Both the position numbers and the translations under genes were made by a program. 64,000 nt of DNA from Mortierella sp. BCC40632 (taxonomy: Eukaryota > Mortierellomycota > Mortierellomycetes > Mortierellales > Mortierellaceae), in contig WAEK01000013.1 of the NCBI GenBank assembly GCA_011634665.1, positions 1,100,501 to 1,164,500 on the forward strand, given 5' to 3'. The notes under the pieces were generated by a model that made no database searches, was not told where the DNA came from, and saw nothing but the letters and a program-made list of their open reading frames with translations. Below, one piece after another: positions 40,275 to 50,614 of the stretch (positions within the stretch are counted from its first letter, which is position 1; the number at the start of each line of letters is the position of its first letter).

Positions 40275-40416
40275 GTATGTGTGCGTTGAAGTCGTTGTAT
40301 TGGATAGAAAAAAATTGAATTAATTTTTAACACAATCTATTTTTTTTTATCGGGAACTGGCTTCTCTCGTGAAACTGATCGTTCACTTCACGAAATTAAC
40401 TTATCAAAGGGATAAT
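40275..40416 (+). other. Fanzor 3' flank and right element end; candidate guide-RNA region
   Basis: These roughly 140 bp lie between the Fanzor stop and the candidate right terminus. In TnpB and Fanzor loci the guide-scaffold RNA is transcribed from the end of the ORF into the right end of the element, and the guide lies just outside. The segment has a short hairpin, TCGTGAA at 40367-40373 with TTCACGA at 40387-40393, partly inside the candidate inverted repeat. T9 lies at about 40341-40348. No RNA is proven by sequence alone. Confidence 0.35.
40391..40416 (-). repeat. Candidate right terminal inverted repeat
   Basis: It is the inverted partner of 33789-33814. CAAAGGGATAAT at 40405-40416 is the exact reverse complement of the left 12 bases, with TA at 40413-40414. 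Confidence 0.5.
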
Positions 40417-41390
40417 GACCAGTCAGCTATTCCCCAGCTTAAACATGTGTGTATTGTGTTTACCTTAGTTCACTACTCATGTGATTCCCCTCGCCTTTGT
40501 GGCTAGCGACTCGAGGCATTTGCAGATTAAGATAAAAAAAAGTCGATGCGGAAATAGTCGATGTGAAAGTAGTTGTTGTGGTCCTATTCAAGAACGTCAG
40601 TCGTAGAAGTAATACCATCGAGCCTCCTATCAGAGCCCTTTACTACCACAGCTGTTCCAGTAGATGAAGAAGCTGAGAGGATTCAACTTGTCAACCGAAA
40701 ATGCATCCTGTACACCATGATGCTGGAATGGATAGCTGGAATGGCCAGCTCTGACAGCGTTTTTGTAGACAGTCAACTAGTGGGTATCATTGTTGCTGAC
40801 AGAGGCGATGTTTTTCGCGATCTTTTCGATGTGTATGGCCAAGGCCTGCTCATGGTCATCTGGGAATACTGCTGTGGAGGCGACAGCAAGCTAGAATAGC
40901 ATCCATAAAACCCTGGGATCAAAGTGATCCAACAAGAATACTTACTCCCGTCGGAGAAGTGCTAACTTGAGGGGGTGGATGTAGAGTCGTCCAATCATTT
41001 GATTCTGCTGGCCTTTTCCAGTCGCAATAAAAGAGTTTGCACCCAGTAGAAGACTGGACCCAATATCCTACACCCACCCAAGTGAAGTGTGCCAGTTTTC
41101 ACAACGAAATGTCTCATTTCACCAAGGTGGATGTACTCTGCCCACACTAGAGACTCTTGTCCCCTTCCACGTAGAAGCGCCACTAAACTCCCTAACCATA
41201 GGGGTACATTCCAAAAAGTCTGCACAGTTTAAGAGGATGAGAGGGTGGAGGTTGATCTATCCTCTACCCTCCTTTCATATATCCTATCCGTTATTCTTGT
41301 AATAAAGTATTATTGTAGCTCTTTGAGGGCTGATGCTGATTGTTGCTAATGCTGTGATGTACATAAACTACCTTTTCATTGCAACTACGA
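40417..41390. other. Spacer between the transposon and RPC25
   Basis: No convincing gene is present. A 108-codon open frame at 40573-40899 starts at TTG and has no recognised motif. AATAAAGT near 41301 on the plus strand and the T-rich minus strand are the 3' flank of RPC25. Confidence 0.5.
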
Positions 41391-42523
41391 CTATGCTCCC
41401 CACCAAGATAATAGACCCAGTCCGTCTCCGTTAATCGAACACTAATATGAAGGAGGAAAGAGTGACAGTAGTTCAGGTTAAAAGGCTGATTCAGGATCTT
41501 GATAGTTTCACAAAAAAAAAAAAAAAAAAAAAAAGATGCACAGGTATTGTGAATTATTACTGTGAGTGAATATGGTGCTTGCTTTGCCGAGTTTGCGCTC
41601 AAGTCTGGAGTGTCGACACCTTCTTTCTTGGGCCTGACAGAGGGGGAGGTGTCAAAGAATTGCTCGGATTCGACCCGGAAGCGAATATCTTCGTCCAGAT
41701 CCATAAACATCTCGTTTTCGTCGTACATCCAAACCCAGACTTGTTCCTCTGCATTGAACTCTGAATTTTCCTGAAGGTATCCATAAGGAATAAAGATGTC
41801 ATCAAAGAATCCTAGGGTAACTATGGTAGGTTATGCAGTATTTAAATGAAACGAGTCGGAAAAAAAAGGTAGGTGGGGTTAGCCTTTGCATCTGAGGTTC
41901 CAAGTGCCAATTGGGTGACAAATAAGGTCCTTGGGGTCATCTTCCATCGGCCGTGTCAGTTCCAAGGATTTGCTCCGCAGTGCCCTGAACTGATACTCGA
42001 TCTTAGTGTCGTCTTTCAAAGATAGCTCAGAGAACACTCTTCAGATCGATTATATTACCTCGAACACCTTCCTGGCTGCAAGATCGAATTTTTCCTGTGA
42101 GGACCTCTCCAATGAATGGGCGGAAAATGACTAATCGAAAGACAACGGTAACGTAGCTACACCCATCGCCATGGTGGATAAATCCTTCGCTTGCGTAGAG
42201 GATGTCGTGCATTGCAATGCAAAGTCCGATATCTTGCAGGACCTATATTCGAAAGAACAGATAGGAGGACAAACGGACGGCATGAGCATTGGTGGCAGTA
42301 CGACAGTTTAATCATAAAACAGTCGCCAGTGTAGTCCATTCCTACTCCAGTTGTTCATTGCTCCTACGCAGTTTGTTCTAGTGTAGAGCTATCGATGAAT
42401 CCTTGCTGTTACCTTGTTGGCATACTTGCGATTGATTTCGTCTGTAATAGCCTGCGCCTTCGGTTTGCGGAACCCCAAGGGTTCGATTTTGATGGTGTCC
42501 TTGATCTCTGCAAGATTGAACAT
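41391..42523 (-). CDS. RPC25: DNA-directed RNA polymerase III subunit RPC8 (Rpc25)
   Basis: Four exons (42523-42413, 42242-42059, 41811-41561, 41441-41391) join in phase to 198 residues, against about 200 in other eukaryotes. The start MFNLAEIKDTIKIEP matches the conserved family N-terminus. GLCIAMHDILYASEGFIHHG and RPFIGEVLTGKI belong to the Rpb7-like N-terminal domain. FFDDIFIP, EEQVWVWMY and EDIRFRVESEQFFDTSP belong to the OB-fold part, and the end is GDGLGLLSWWGA. The protein pairs with Rpc17 to form the initiation stalk of Pol III, which transcribes tRNA and 5S RNA. At the exon 2-3 join, three residues normally found between GVR and GFFDD are missing, which may mean a microexon or another splice site in the 247-bp second intron. 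Intron 3 contains a poly(A) run (41512-41534, plus strand). Confidence 0.92.
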
Positions 42524-42611
42524 TGCCTTTTGTGTGGAATACTTGTTGGATATCTGTGGGATTCGCTCGACTCTTGGGGTGAGGTTCTCAAGCGTTATAT
42601 TGGAAACAAAA

Positions 42612-42612
<1 letters not shown>

Positions 42613-42655
<43 letters not shown>
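42613..42655. repeat. Poly(A)43 tract upstream of RPC25
   Basis: Forty-three consecutive A on the plus strand lie 90 bp upstream of the RPC25 start codon, which is poly(T) on that gene's strand. Such dA:dT tracts exclude nucleosomes and are common in fungal promoters. A promoter role here is inference. Confidence 0.9.
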
Positions 42656-42659
<4 letters not shown>

Positions 42660-45600
42660 GTTTTTGGAAAGGACTGGCGCTGAGTAGTCAAATATGTTTT
42701 GTCCTTGTACGAAAAGATTAGGTAGTCGTATGTCTCTCCAAGATTTTAATGTTTCCGAGCTGAATGCATTGGCACTGAGTCTCCTTGAGTTGTCCTGATG
42801 TCGAGTCTGTTGATGTGGAGACCTGATCGCTCTTCACAATGTCGCTTGGAGAAAAAGCTATCGTATAAGCCACAGACAGACTTTCTTTCACAGTGTACCT
42901 GTCGGCCTCACCGTAGTGGAGCGCCCGATTCTCAACCATCGAATGCCACTGAAAGCTCATTTAGGATTTGCAATGGACGGAGAATAGCATCTTAGCTGCG
43001 CCATATGCTTTGGAGCCGCAGCAGACCAGGCTTATGAGAATCATGGTATATCGTAGAATCGTTGACTCTATTCTGCAACTGTGACGAAGAACTACAGATA
43101 CAACCAATCCCCTCACATCTTCGCTAGTGTGAGTTAAGGTACTTGAGAGCATTATGGCCAAAAAAGTTAAAGTGAATTTGGAAACCACTTTACTGGAACG
43201 AAGTCGACTCTTTCGACTGAGCCTCTTTGGGAAGTGATGGTCCTACTATGCATAGTACAGCTATAATGATTTGATAGATTGCAGGAGTATGCATCAATGC
43301 GACAGCTCTAGGATACCGATTATTCCACCTCTGACTTCTGCTTATATATTCACCAAAACTAAAGGCGCGAGTACAGTTCGCAAACTTGTAGCAGACAGCG
43401 AATATTTCCTCTATGAATACCCGCTCATCGAGGGCACAATATCCCGTATTATGTAGGGCTTTCGCATTTGGTACCATAAGACATACAGCGGAGTATCAAG
43501 CAATAGGTAAAAACAGTGCATTGGGATATTAGGAGGGATCAAGTTTCTGCTTCGAAGAACGAGGGGTCCTAGGTTGTCAACTCAGATGACCACTCTCGAG
43601 TCATGCAAATCGCTAGATGGAACATATCAAAGTTGTTGGTGATGATGGAGGGAGATTTTTTTCTTTATGTTGAACTCTCTTAAGGGATGCATGGCAATGC
43701 AGGGGATTAGAGTGGTGGTGTGTTAATGTCAAATACACTCTTCGTTCGATAGAAGTCAGTAGTAGTGTTGAACGAGTCGAGCACGAATAAGACCGTAGAT
43801 TTTTTTTTTTGAATCTGATCGAGGAAGCGGTTACAAAAGTACTGGAAATGTCGACAGAGGTAAGATCGGAACTGAGCAAGCGCTTCTAGACCATCATAGA
43901 CACAGCCTTTTGTTTATTTCTCCACGATAGGGACAAGCAGGCAGTCGAGATCCATTGGTAACAACCAAATCTCAGTTGCAGACCGTGTCCCCCTGACCTC
44001 CTGAAGCACAGTAACTCGATCCAGAGGGACATACATGCAACATGCAACACAGCTGTTTGTTCAGTGTTCTTTTCTGTCCGAATGAATTGGACCAGTCTAT
44101 CCAGGATCTCTTTTTTGGGAGAGCTAGGACTAAGCCAATCCAATCAACCTATCCAAAGGTCCACGTTTTGTGGTCGTCTTGGATTCCTAATTCTTGTGAG
44201 CGTGTGTGCTTGTGGACAGGTTTGCAAAATAGCCTCTTCTCCATCAGGAAAGTAGGCGTAAGCTGTCCATTGGACAAAGTAGGCCATTTTGGCATTAAAG
44301 AGTGAGCCCTGTTCTACGCAACCATGTGGTATCTGCCAGGGACATGGCATCATTTTTAGAGTTTCTGTCTACATGTAACAGACCTTTTTTTTTTTTTTTC
44401 CTATGGAGTACAGGCTCGAAACATAATTTGTTCTTGATTCATGCTCAGATCGCGACCCTCTTTCGGGTAGGTCAATAAAAAAAGGACAGTTGGACCAAAG
44501 CGTGAGGATGATAAGGCACTGGAAGAAAAGAAGCAGCCTGTGAGGTGTAGACTGGTCGTCGCGGGGAATTGAGGACGTTCGTATCCAGAACTGTGATCTT
44601 CAACGTTACGATCAGGTATCGGAGTCCCCAAGAATTTTAACCCCGGCACCATAGAGCCTTGGGGATATGAAACCAGGTAGATTGTGATAGTAGGATAAGG
44701 ATAGAGGATAGACCAACCCCTGATTCCCTTTGCCGCCCCTTTTTACTTTCAGACGTTCATCAAAGAATTCAAGGGCAAGAAAATTGTCCAGGCAAACGGC
44801 CCAGAGGCAAGTAATAATGAGCGCTCAAAATCAGCATTGTTAGGACAACTGGGCGATGATAGAGTGAGAAGGCCAGTTAATGCTATGGATGATGCGATCC
44901 ATGGCGAGAGGGCTATGAAGGGTGAGAACAAAAGTTTAGAGATGGACGTGAAGGGAGAGATATGGCATCATATCGCTCTTTGAAGGCTAAAAAACTAGCA
45001 TGGCCATTGCTCATGTCTGTTTGACGAGCCTGTACGACGCACGAGGGGGCGTCCATGCTCAGTGTTGAGGAGAGCATTGACATGCAGTTGTACGGTGGAC
45101 TGGATATTCACCCACACCGAGGAAAACCACGGGATCTGGAAAGAAGCGCACCTACCCCTATTCTTCCATTGCCCGCTCCACTCAAGCCTTCTTACTCGTT
45201 TACTTTCGGTGTACACTCAGAACAAACATAGCAGGAAAGTTCACTTTGACAAGCCTTATTCTCTCATTCTTACTCGATTCAAGTGCCAACACTTTATTCT
45301 TCGAAATCACCTCTCTTTGGTCCAACACCCCCTCTCTTACTTTTAATGCCCATGGGCTTCCTATTCATCTGTCCGAAATCGCGCCATCCAGAAGAAAAAG
45401 CTTCACTAATGATTCGGTGCTCCTTTCTTTTTCCAGTGAACCTATCCAAGGAGCACAAAGGCAACAAGTTCAGCCCAAGTTCTGGAACATCACCATCTCG
45501 CGTCATCAAAGACTTTCATTGTGTTAAATGAATCTAGCTTTGGACATGGAGAGTCTAGTCGGCTGACTTCCTGGATCAAGCTAGGGAAGTAATACCAAAA

Positions 45601-47113
45601 CTATCTGTTCTCACCCATTCTCACTCGGATCCATTAATCCTGCAGAAGCGATTATCGAGAAAGACCGTTATCCCAACACTTTCTCGAGCGCCATTTTCTC
45701 ATTCGAGCCTTTATTGTCGCCTTTAGGTAGTAAAATTGCTCTTGGTGGGTTGAAATAGAGAGGTTGAGAGTTAAAAGGCTTCTTCTACTAAGGCTGTTGA
45801 GAATTGGCGGGATATGAGAAGTTTTCCGTTGCATCGAGATCGAAAGAGATGAATTGCCCCGCATTCAAGGCAAATGTGGAGAGAAAACGAGAAGTAAGAG
45901 ATGAAAAAAAAAAAAAAAAAAAAAAAAAAGGCGTCGATACGAGAAAGAATATGTCGCCTTCAGGTTCCTATTGTATTAAACAATACTTTTGGTGTTGAAA
46001 GAGGGTCTAGTTCTTGTCGATGGCAGTCAGGGAGGTAAGGGGGCGGGGAGTATGTCAGCCAGTGCAGGGTTGATGGATTTACTGAGAAGAACCGTCTTCA
46101 AGTTCGGAGGGAGTGCAGCGGCCCAAGGAACATCCTCACTGATAGCCAAGATAATAGAATAGATAGTAGTCTAGGAAAGTTAAAGGTATCGAACACCAGT
46201 GTGTGTGCGAAGGGGCAACGACGCAATCGCGAGAGTAGTGGTCGAAATGTCGCAATTCTCAAAGATCCGTTCGTCACCCTTGCAGGTTACACAGTTGAAT
46301 TGAAGGACCTAATCAGTTATTCCCACGTGTATTCAAAGGTACTCAATCCTTCTGGTTATTCTAGTCTCTCAAAGATTTCCCTTACATACAGAGAGGCGCA
46401 GGGGGGAAAAGAGGCCATGCTGCCCTTGGAAAGATGGAAATGTATAGATATTGACAGCAAACAGCAACAACAGGCTTGTATCAGTTACAGTAGAAAGCTG
46501 TTGCTTGACTTCAGTCGGTCCATCCTCTGGGAAGCAGCCTTAGTGAACTTCGGACAGCGAACAGAACGGACGAACAGAGTTTACCTTTGCGTGATTCGCT
46601 CTGATAGTTCCGCCTGTGTTTCCTGATTGGCTGCTAGTGGCTCGACAAGGCTGTTATCCTCGGTAAAAAGCACGATGGCAACACAAAGCTTCCATGGCCA
46701 TGCATACTCTGGTTATCCTGCACCTTCATTCACTCTTCTTTTTTTTTCCTCCGTGGCAGTCATTAGTCATGATCTTCTCATAGACTTCGCAAAGGCCTGG
46801 ATGGCGGGGCCGATGGAGGGCGAGGGGCCAAGGTGCTGGCTTCTACCCCTGCTTTCTCCGCGTGGCTCAAATAAGTCTATTACTATTTAGGTCTGCTTGC
46901 AAGATCTCAAGAATGGTGCGATCGCTTCAGGTCGTGCTCACTCAGCTCCAGCCTTCCGTAATACATCAAACAGAGGGCAACTGAGACTGGCCTATAAGGT
47001 TCTGTCGTCGTTGAGGGTTATCGTCGTCGCGCATCCCCTGTTGTCCGATTCACCACTGAATAGAGTTGTGGTCCAGCTCCATCCATCACTTGGCCTTGCT
47101 CACCTTTATCACA

Positions 47114-47123
47114 TATATAAAAG
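47114..47123 (+). promoter_or_regulatory. TATA box of the sulfate permease gene
   Basis: TATATAAAAG lies 213 bp upstream of the permease ATG and is followed by a pyrimidine-rich leader, the usual fungal promoter layout. Confidence 0.6.
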
Positions 47124-47335
47124 GAGCTAGCTTTGCCTCTCTTTTCGTGTCTTTCTTCGTCTTTGTGTCTCGACCGCCATCTCCATCCAGCCTCACTAGT
47201 CTTGGTCACAGCCGTTGACCCATAATTGACCTTCTTCAACTACTGCACAGTAGAGATCTCATTCCCCTCCTCCCCTCACACACTTCCTTTCCTTCCTTCG
47301 GCGACACATCTTTCCAGCTTTCCTACATTCACACA

Positions 47336-49993
47336 ATGGCTGATCGAGAGTTGAAGGCGTACGGACGAGGCATCGTCTCTTGGCTTAAGGCCTTCCCCTC
47401 CAACGCTCCTCGTTACTTCACTGAGCGCTTCCCTATCATCCATTGGTAAACAACACTTTATCAGCCTCATCCTTCCCACCCTCCTGTCGGCTGCCAAAGC
47501 CGGTCAAGAGATTCGTTACATATGTCCACCCCCTGCATTCACCACTATACTCTGAGTGATCCTAATATGTCATGGATATCTTTTTCTATTCATCTTATTC
47601 CAGGTTGCCAAAGTATAACCGCACTTGGGCCCTCAGAGACATCATTGCTGGTATTACTGTCGGTCTGATTGTCGTTCCTCAGGGAATGTCGTATGCCAAA
47701 ATTGCTGGTCTTCCTGTCCAGCACGGCTTGTATTCGGCCTACATTGGCGCTATCTTCTACTGCTTTATGGGAACTTCCAAGGACTTGACTATCGGACCAA
47801 CTGCTGTTATTTCTCTGATCACTGGTGAACTTGTTGCTCAACTCGATGGTCGCATGACCCCCCAAGAAGTCGCTGCTATCTCCTGCTTGTGTGTCGGTGC
47901 TTTGACCTTAATCCTCGGTGTCCTTCGTCTCGGTATCATCCTCGACTTTTTCCCTACAACTGTCTTGGTCGGGTACACATCCGGTGCAGCAGCAACGATC
48001 GTTATCCAGCAGATTCCAAAGTGGTTGGGTGTGCCCGGCATTAACAACCGTGCCCCTGTCTACGACATCATCATCAACATGTTCAAAGCAATCAAGACCT
48101 TGTCCTGGTTGGATCTTGTTTTCGGTCTTGTTGGCTTCTCCTTGCTGATCATTATCGGTTTGGCTGTTGACCGCTGGGGCCGTGGCAAGTTCTCTGTCCA
48201 GTTGGTCAAGATCTCTCGCTTCTTTATTGTCACTGTATTGGCAACTGTGGCCTCATTCTTGGTCAACAGAGGCTTGAAGACTCCTAGAATCTCTATCGTG
48301 AAGACTGTCCCTTCGGGTTTGCCTCCACCAGAGGTTCCTCATATCAGCGCTGAGATCTTTTCTGAAATTGTGCCCAAGCTCTTTGCTATTGCTCTCGCTA
48401 CCATTCTGGAACACATCGCCATCGCCAAGGCCTTCGCCCGCAAGAACCGCTATGCCATTGATACCAACCAGGAATTGCTTGCTCTTGGCGCTGCCAATGT
48501 CACTGCCTCGTTCTTTGGTGCCTACACTGTCACAGGTTCCTTCTCGCGCTCCGCTGTCAAGTTCCAGTGTGGTGTCAGGTCTCCCTTTGCTGGATTTGTC
48601 ACTGGTGCATTGGTTCTTTTGGCTCTGTACTTCTTGACCCCTGCGTAAGTTTTCTTTCTTTCTTTCTGCGTTTGCTTGTGATTCCAGCTGTGCGGGGGGA
48701 AGTAGTTGATTGGAGCAAGACGTGCAATGTCGTGATCCTGGTGTTCGGCCACGACGGAAAATATGGGTCTGAGAGTTTGGTTCAGACGTTTTGGATTGGT
48801 TCCAGTGTTCAACAACGGGCCATTTCACCCCCGCGTCGTTGTTTGAAAATCGCGCACACCTATACTCACTGACAACTTTCTATTTCTTGTGGTACACGTG
48901 CCGCTCGCTTCTTCCGGATAATAGCTTCTACTACATCCCCGATGCCGCCCTCTCAGCTGTTATCATGGTTGCCGTCTCTGTCTTGATCAGTCCCCCAAGT
49001 GTCTTCATTCAGTTCTATAAGATCAATCTGTGGGACTTCCTCTCGTCACAGGTCGCTCTCTGGGTCACTATCTTTGTCTCGGTCGAGACTGGTATTGCTG
49101 CCGGTGTTGGTTTCTCACTCCTTGTCCTCCTCTTCAGAATTGCACGCCCCAACTTCCGTGTGCTTCACCAACTCAAGGATCGTCCCGATGTGTTTGTCGA
49201 TTCTTCCACTGGAAGCAGTCTGGATGTCGTCCCTGCACCCCATGGTGTCCTTGTTTTCCGTATTGAGGAGTCGACCACATTCCCTAATGCCGATGCTTTC
49301 AAGACTTGGGTTCTTGACGAGGTCTACAAGTACACCCGCTTTGGAGGACGTATTAAGGAGACTTCCGAGAAGCTCTGGTCTGATGACTTGGAGGTCCACA
49401 TCCGCAATCTGCGCAAGGCAACCCATGGAGCTGACACGAAGATTACTGACGATGACCTGCCCAAGCTGCGGGCCATCGTCTTCGACTTCTCAGCTGTCAA
49501 CAATGTCGATTCGACCGGTCTTCAGGGTCTTTTCGATCTTCGTGAGCTTCTCAGGGACTATGCTGGTGTGACTGACTACCCCTCGACCTTCTTTGAAGTG
49601 CACTTTGTTGGTATTCAGGCAAACGTGCTCAGCGTTCTGGAGTTGTCTGGCATTACCCGCCCTGTCGCCCCGATCGCCCTTAACAAGGTCGAGGTCATTA
49701 ACGAGACTCTTCCTGCTTCCAGAAACGATGCTGATCATGAGCGCGACTCGCTCGATATTAAGCCTGCCGCTCGACCTGCACCAGGTGCTGACGGCGTTGG
49801 CGCACTCTCTGTCCAGGGCTTGAGCCCATTCTTGAAGGAAGAGGGTCTGGTTCATTTGACTATCCGTGATGCTGTTGATGCTGTCTTGATCCGCCACCAA
49901 GTGTGGGAAAGAGACGTTCCTGCCGATCTCCACAATGAATCAGATTCGGACTCGAGTGTCGACCGCAAGGATAAGTTTGAGATCCGCCACTAA
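47336..49993 (+). CDS. SulP/SLC26 family sulfate permease with STAS domain
   Basis: Three exons (47336-47445, 47604-48644, 48925-49993) join in phase to 739 residues. The transporter part carries the family signature VPQGMSYAKIAGLPVQHGLY and GTSKDLTIGPTAVISL, many hydrophobic membrane spans up to LLALYFLTPAFYYIPDAALS, then SVLISPPSVFIQFYK. The cytosolic STAS domain follows (about residues 550-720), with LRAIVFDFSAVNNVDSTGLQG. The closest functional class is the high-affinity fungal sulfate permease of the plasma membrane. Sulfate as substrate is inferred from the family. The short first exon encodes a cytosolic N-terminus (MADRELKAYGRG). A CACGTG motif at 46324-46329, about 1 kb upstream, resembles Cbf1/Met4-type sites but is isolated. 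Confidence 0.95.
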
Positions 49994-50308
49994 GGATGGT
50001 CTTTTTTTTCTTTAATTCGACGAGATAAGGGCCGCTCTCTCACTTGGTTAGATATCCGCGCTTGTATTATAACACAACTGTACTGGTCTTCCACTATACC
50101 CTTTCCTCAAAACACGCGACCCTTCTCTACCCGTCTATCCTGTCAACAACACAATCTCCACGAGGAAGACATTTTCCAAAAAGTAATAGTAGATCTCAAC
50201 TCTCGAAGCATCTAATAAACCCTATCTTTGCAATATCTCTTGCCTATACTATGACCTGGGGAAAATTCAAACCTCCCGAGTGAGTGTGTGAGTGAGTGGA
50301 GAAAGAGA

Positions 50309-50350
<42 letters not shown>

Positions 50351-50614
50351 TGGCAAAGCAACAAGACTTGGGCGCGGAAAAGCCACCTCTTAGCCATTAG
50401 CCCTGATCAACGGTCAGGCACGGTAAATTCTGATCTTCCATTCCATTGCCTTTCGAGTGAAGCGGGGATCTTGTTTAACGGCAATTCAGGCCGCATAGAG
50501 CATCTCAGAGGACCAAAGAATCAGAAAGAAGGCCATTCTCATTGTCAACTCTTTCAGTAACGAGAGAACGAGAGAGGGAGAAAAAAAAAAAAAAAAAAAA
50601 AAAGAGAAAAGGTC
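49994..50614. other. Spacer between sulfate permease and BCS1
   Basis: It contains the permease 3' end, a (GA)n tract at about 50301-50345 and poly(A)23 at 50581-50603 directly upstream of the BCS1 start. No gene is seen. Confidence 0.6.

Larger units (their letters stand above)
33789..40416. mobile_element. Decayed DNA transposon carrying a Tc1/IS630-like transposase and a Fanzor
   Basis: The bounds are set by an inverted match, ATTATCCCTTTG at 33789-33800 and its reverse complement at 40405-40416. Inside the match, TA precedes TCCCTTTG at both outer edges, the dinucleotide Tc1/mariner-type elements duplicate on insertion. The element proper would then be 33793-40412. It contains a transposase remnant on the minus strand and a Fanzor gene on the plus strand, starting head to head within about 100 bp of each other. 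Fanzor1 genes are known to ride on several eukaryotic DNA transposon types, including Mariner, so the combination is plausible. Both genes are broken. The boundary call is an inference and needs other copies for confirmation. Confidence 0.55.
42524..47335. other. Gene-poor region between RPC25 and the sulfate permease
   Basis: No gene could be supported in these 4.8 kb. Minus-strand ATG-started open frames of 80 codons (42718-42960), 95 codons (43190-43477) and 83 codons (44401-44652) have no motif and no clear codon bias. One plus-strand stretch, 44753-44983, looks exon-like because it follows TTTACTTTCAG and stays open for about 76 codons with a polar composition, but no partner exons were found. 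Poly(A)26 lies at 45904-45929. The right end should hold the permease promoter. Confidence 0.5.

Noticed and set aside
46201..46626. 141-codon plus-strand open frame upstream of the sulfate permease
   Set aside because: It starts at GTG, has no motif or splice context and sits in a likely promoter region.
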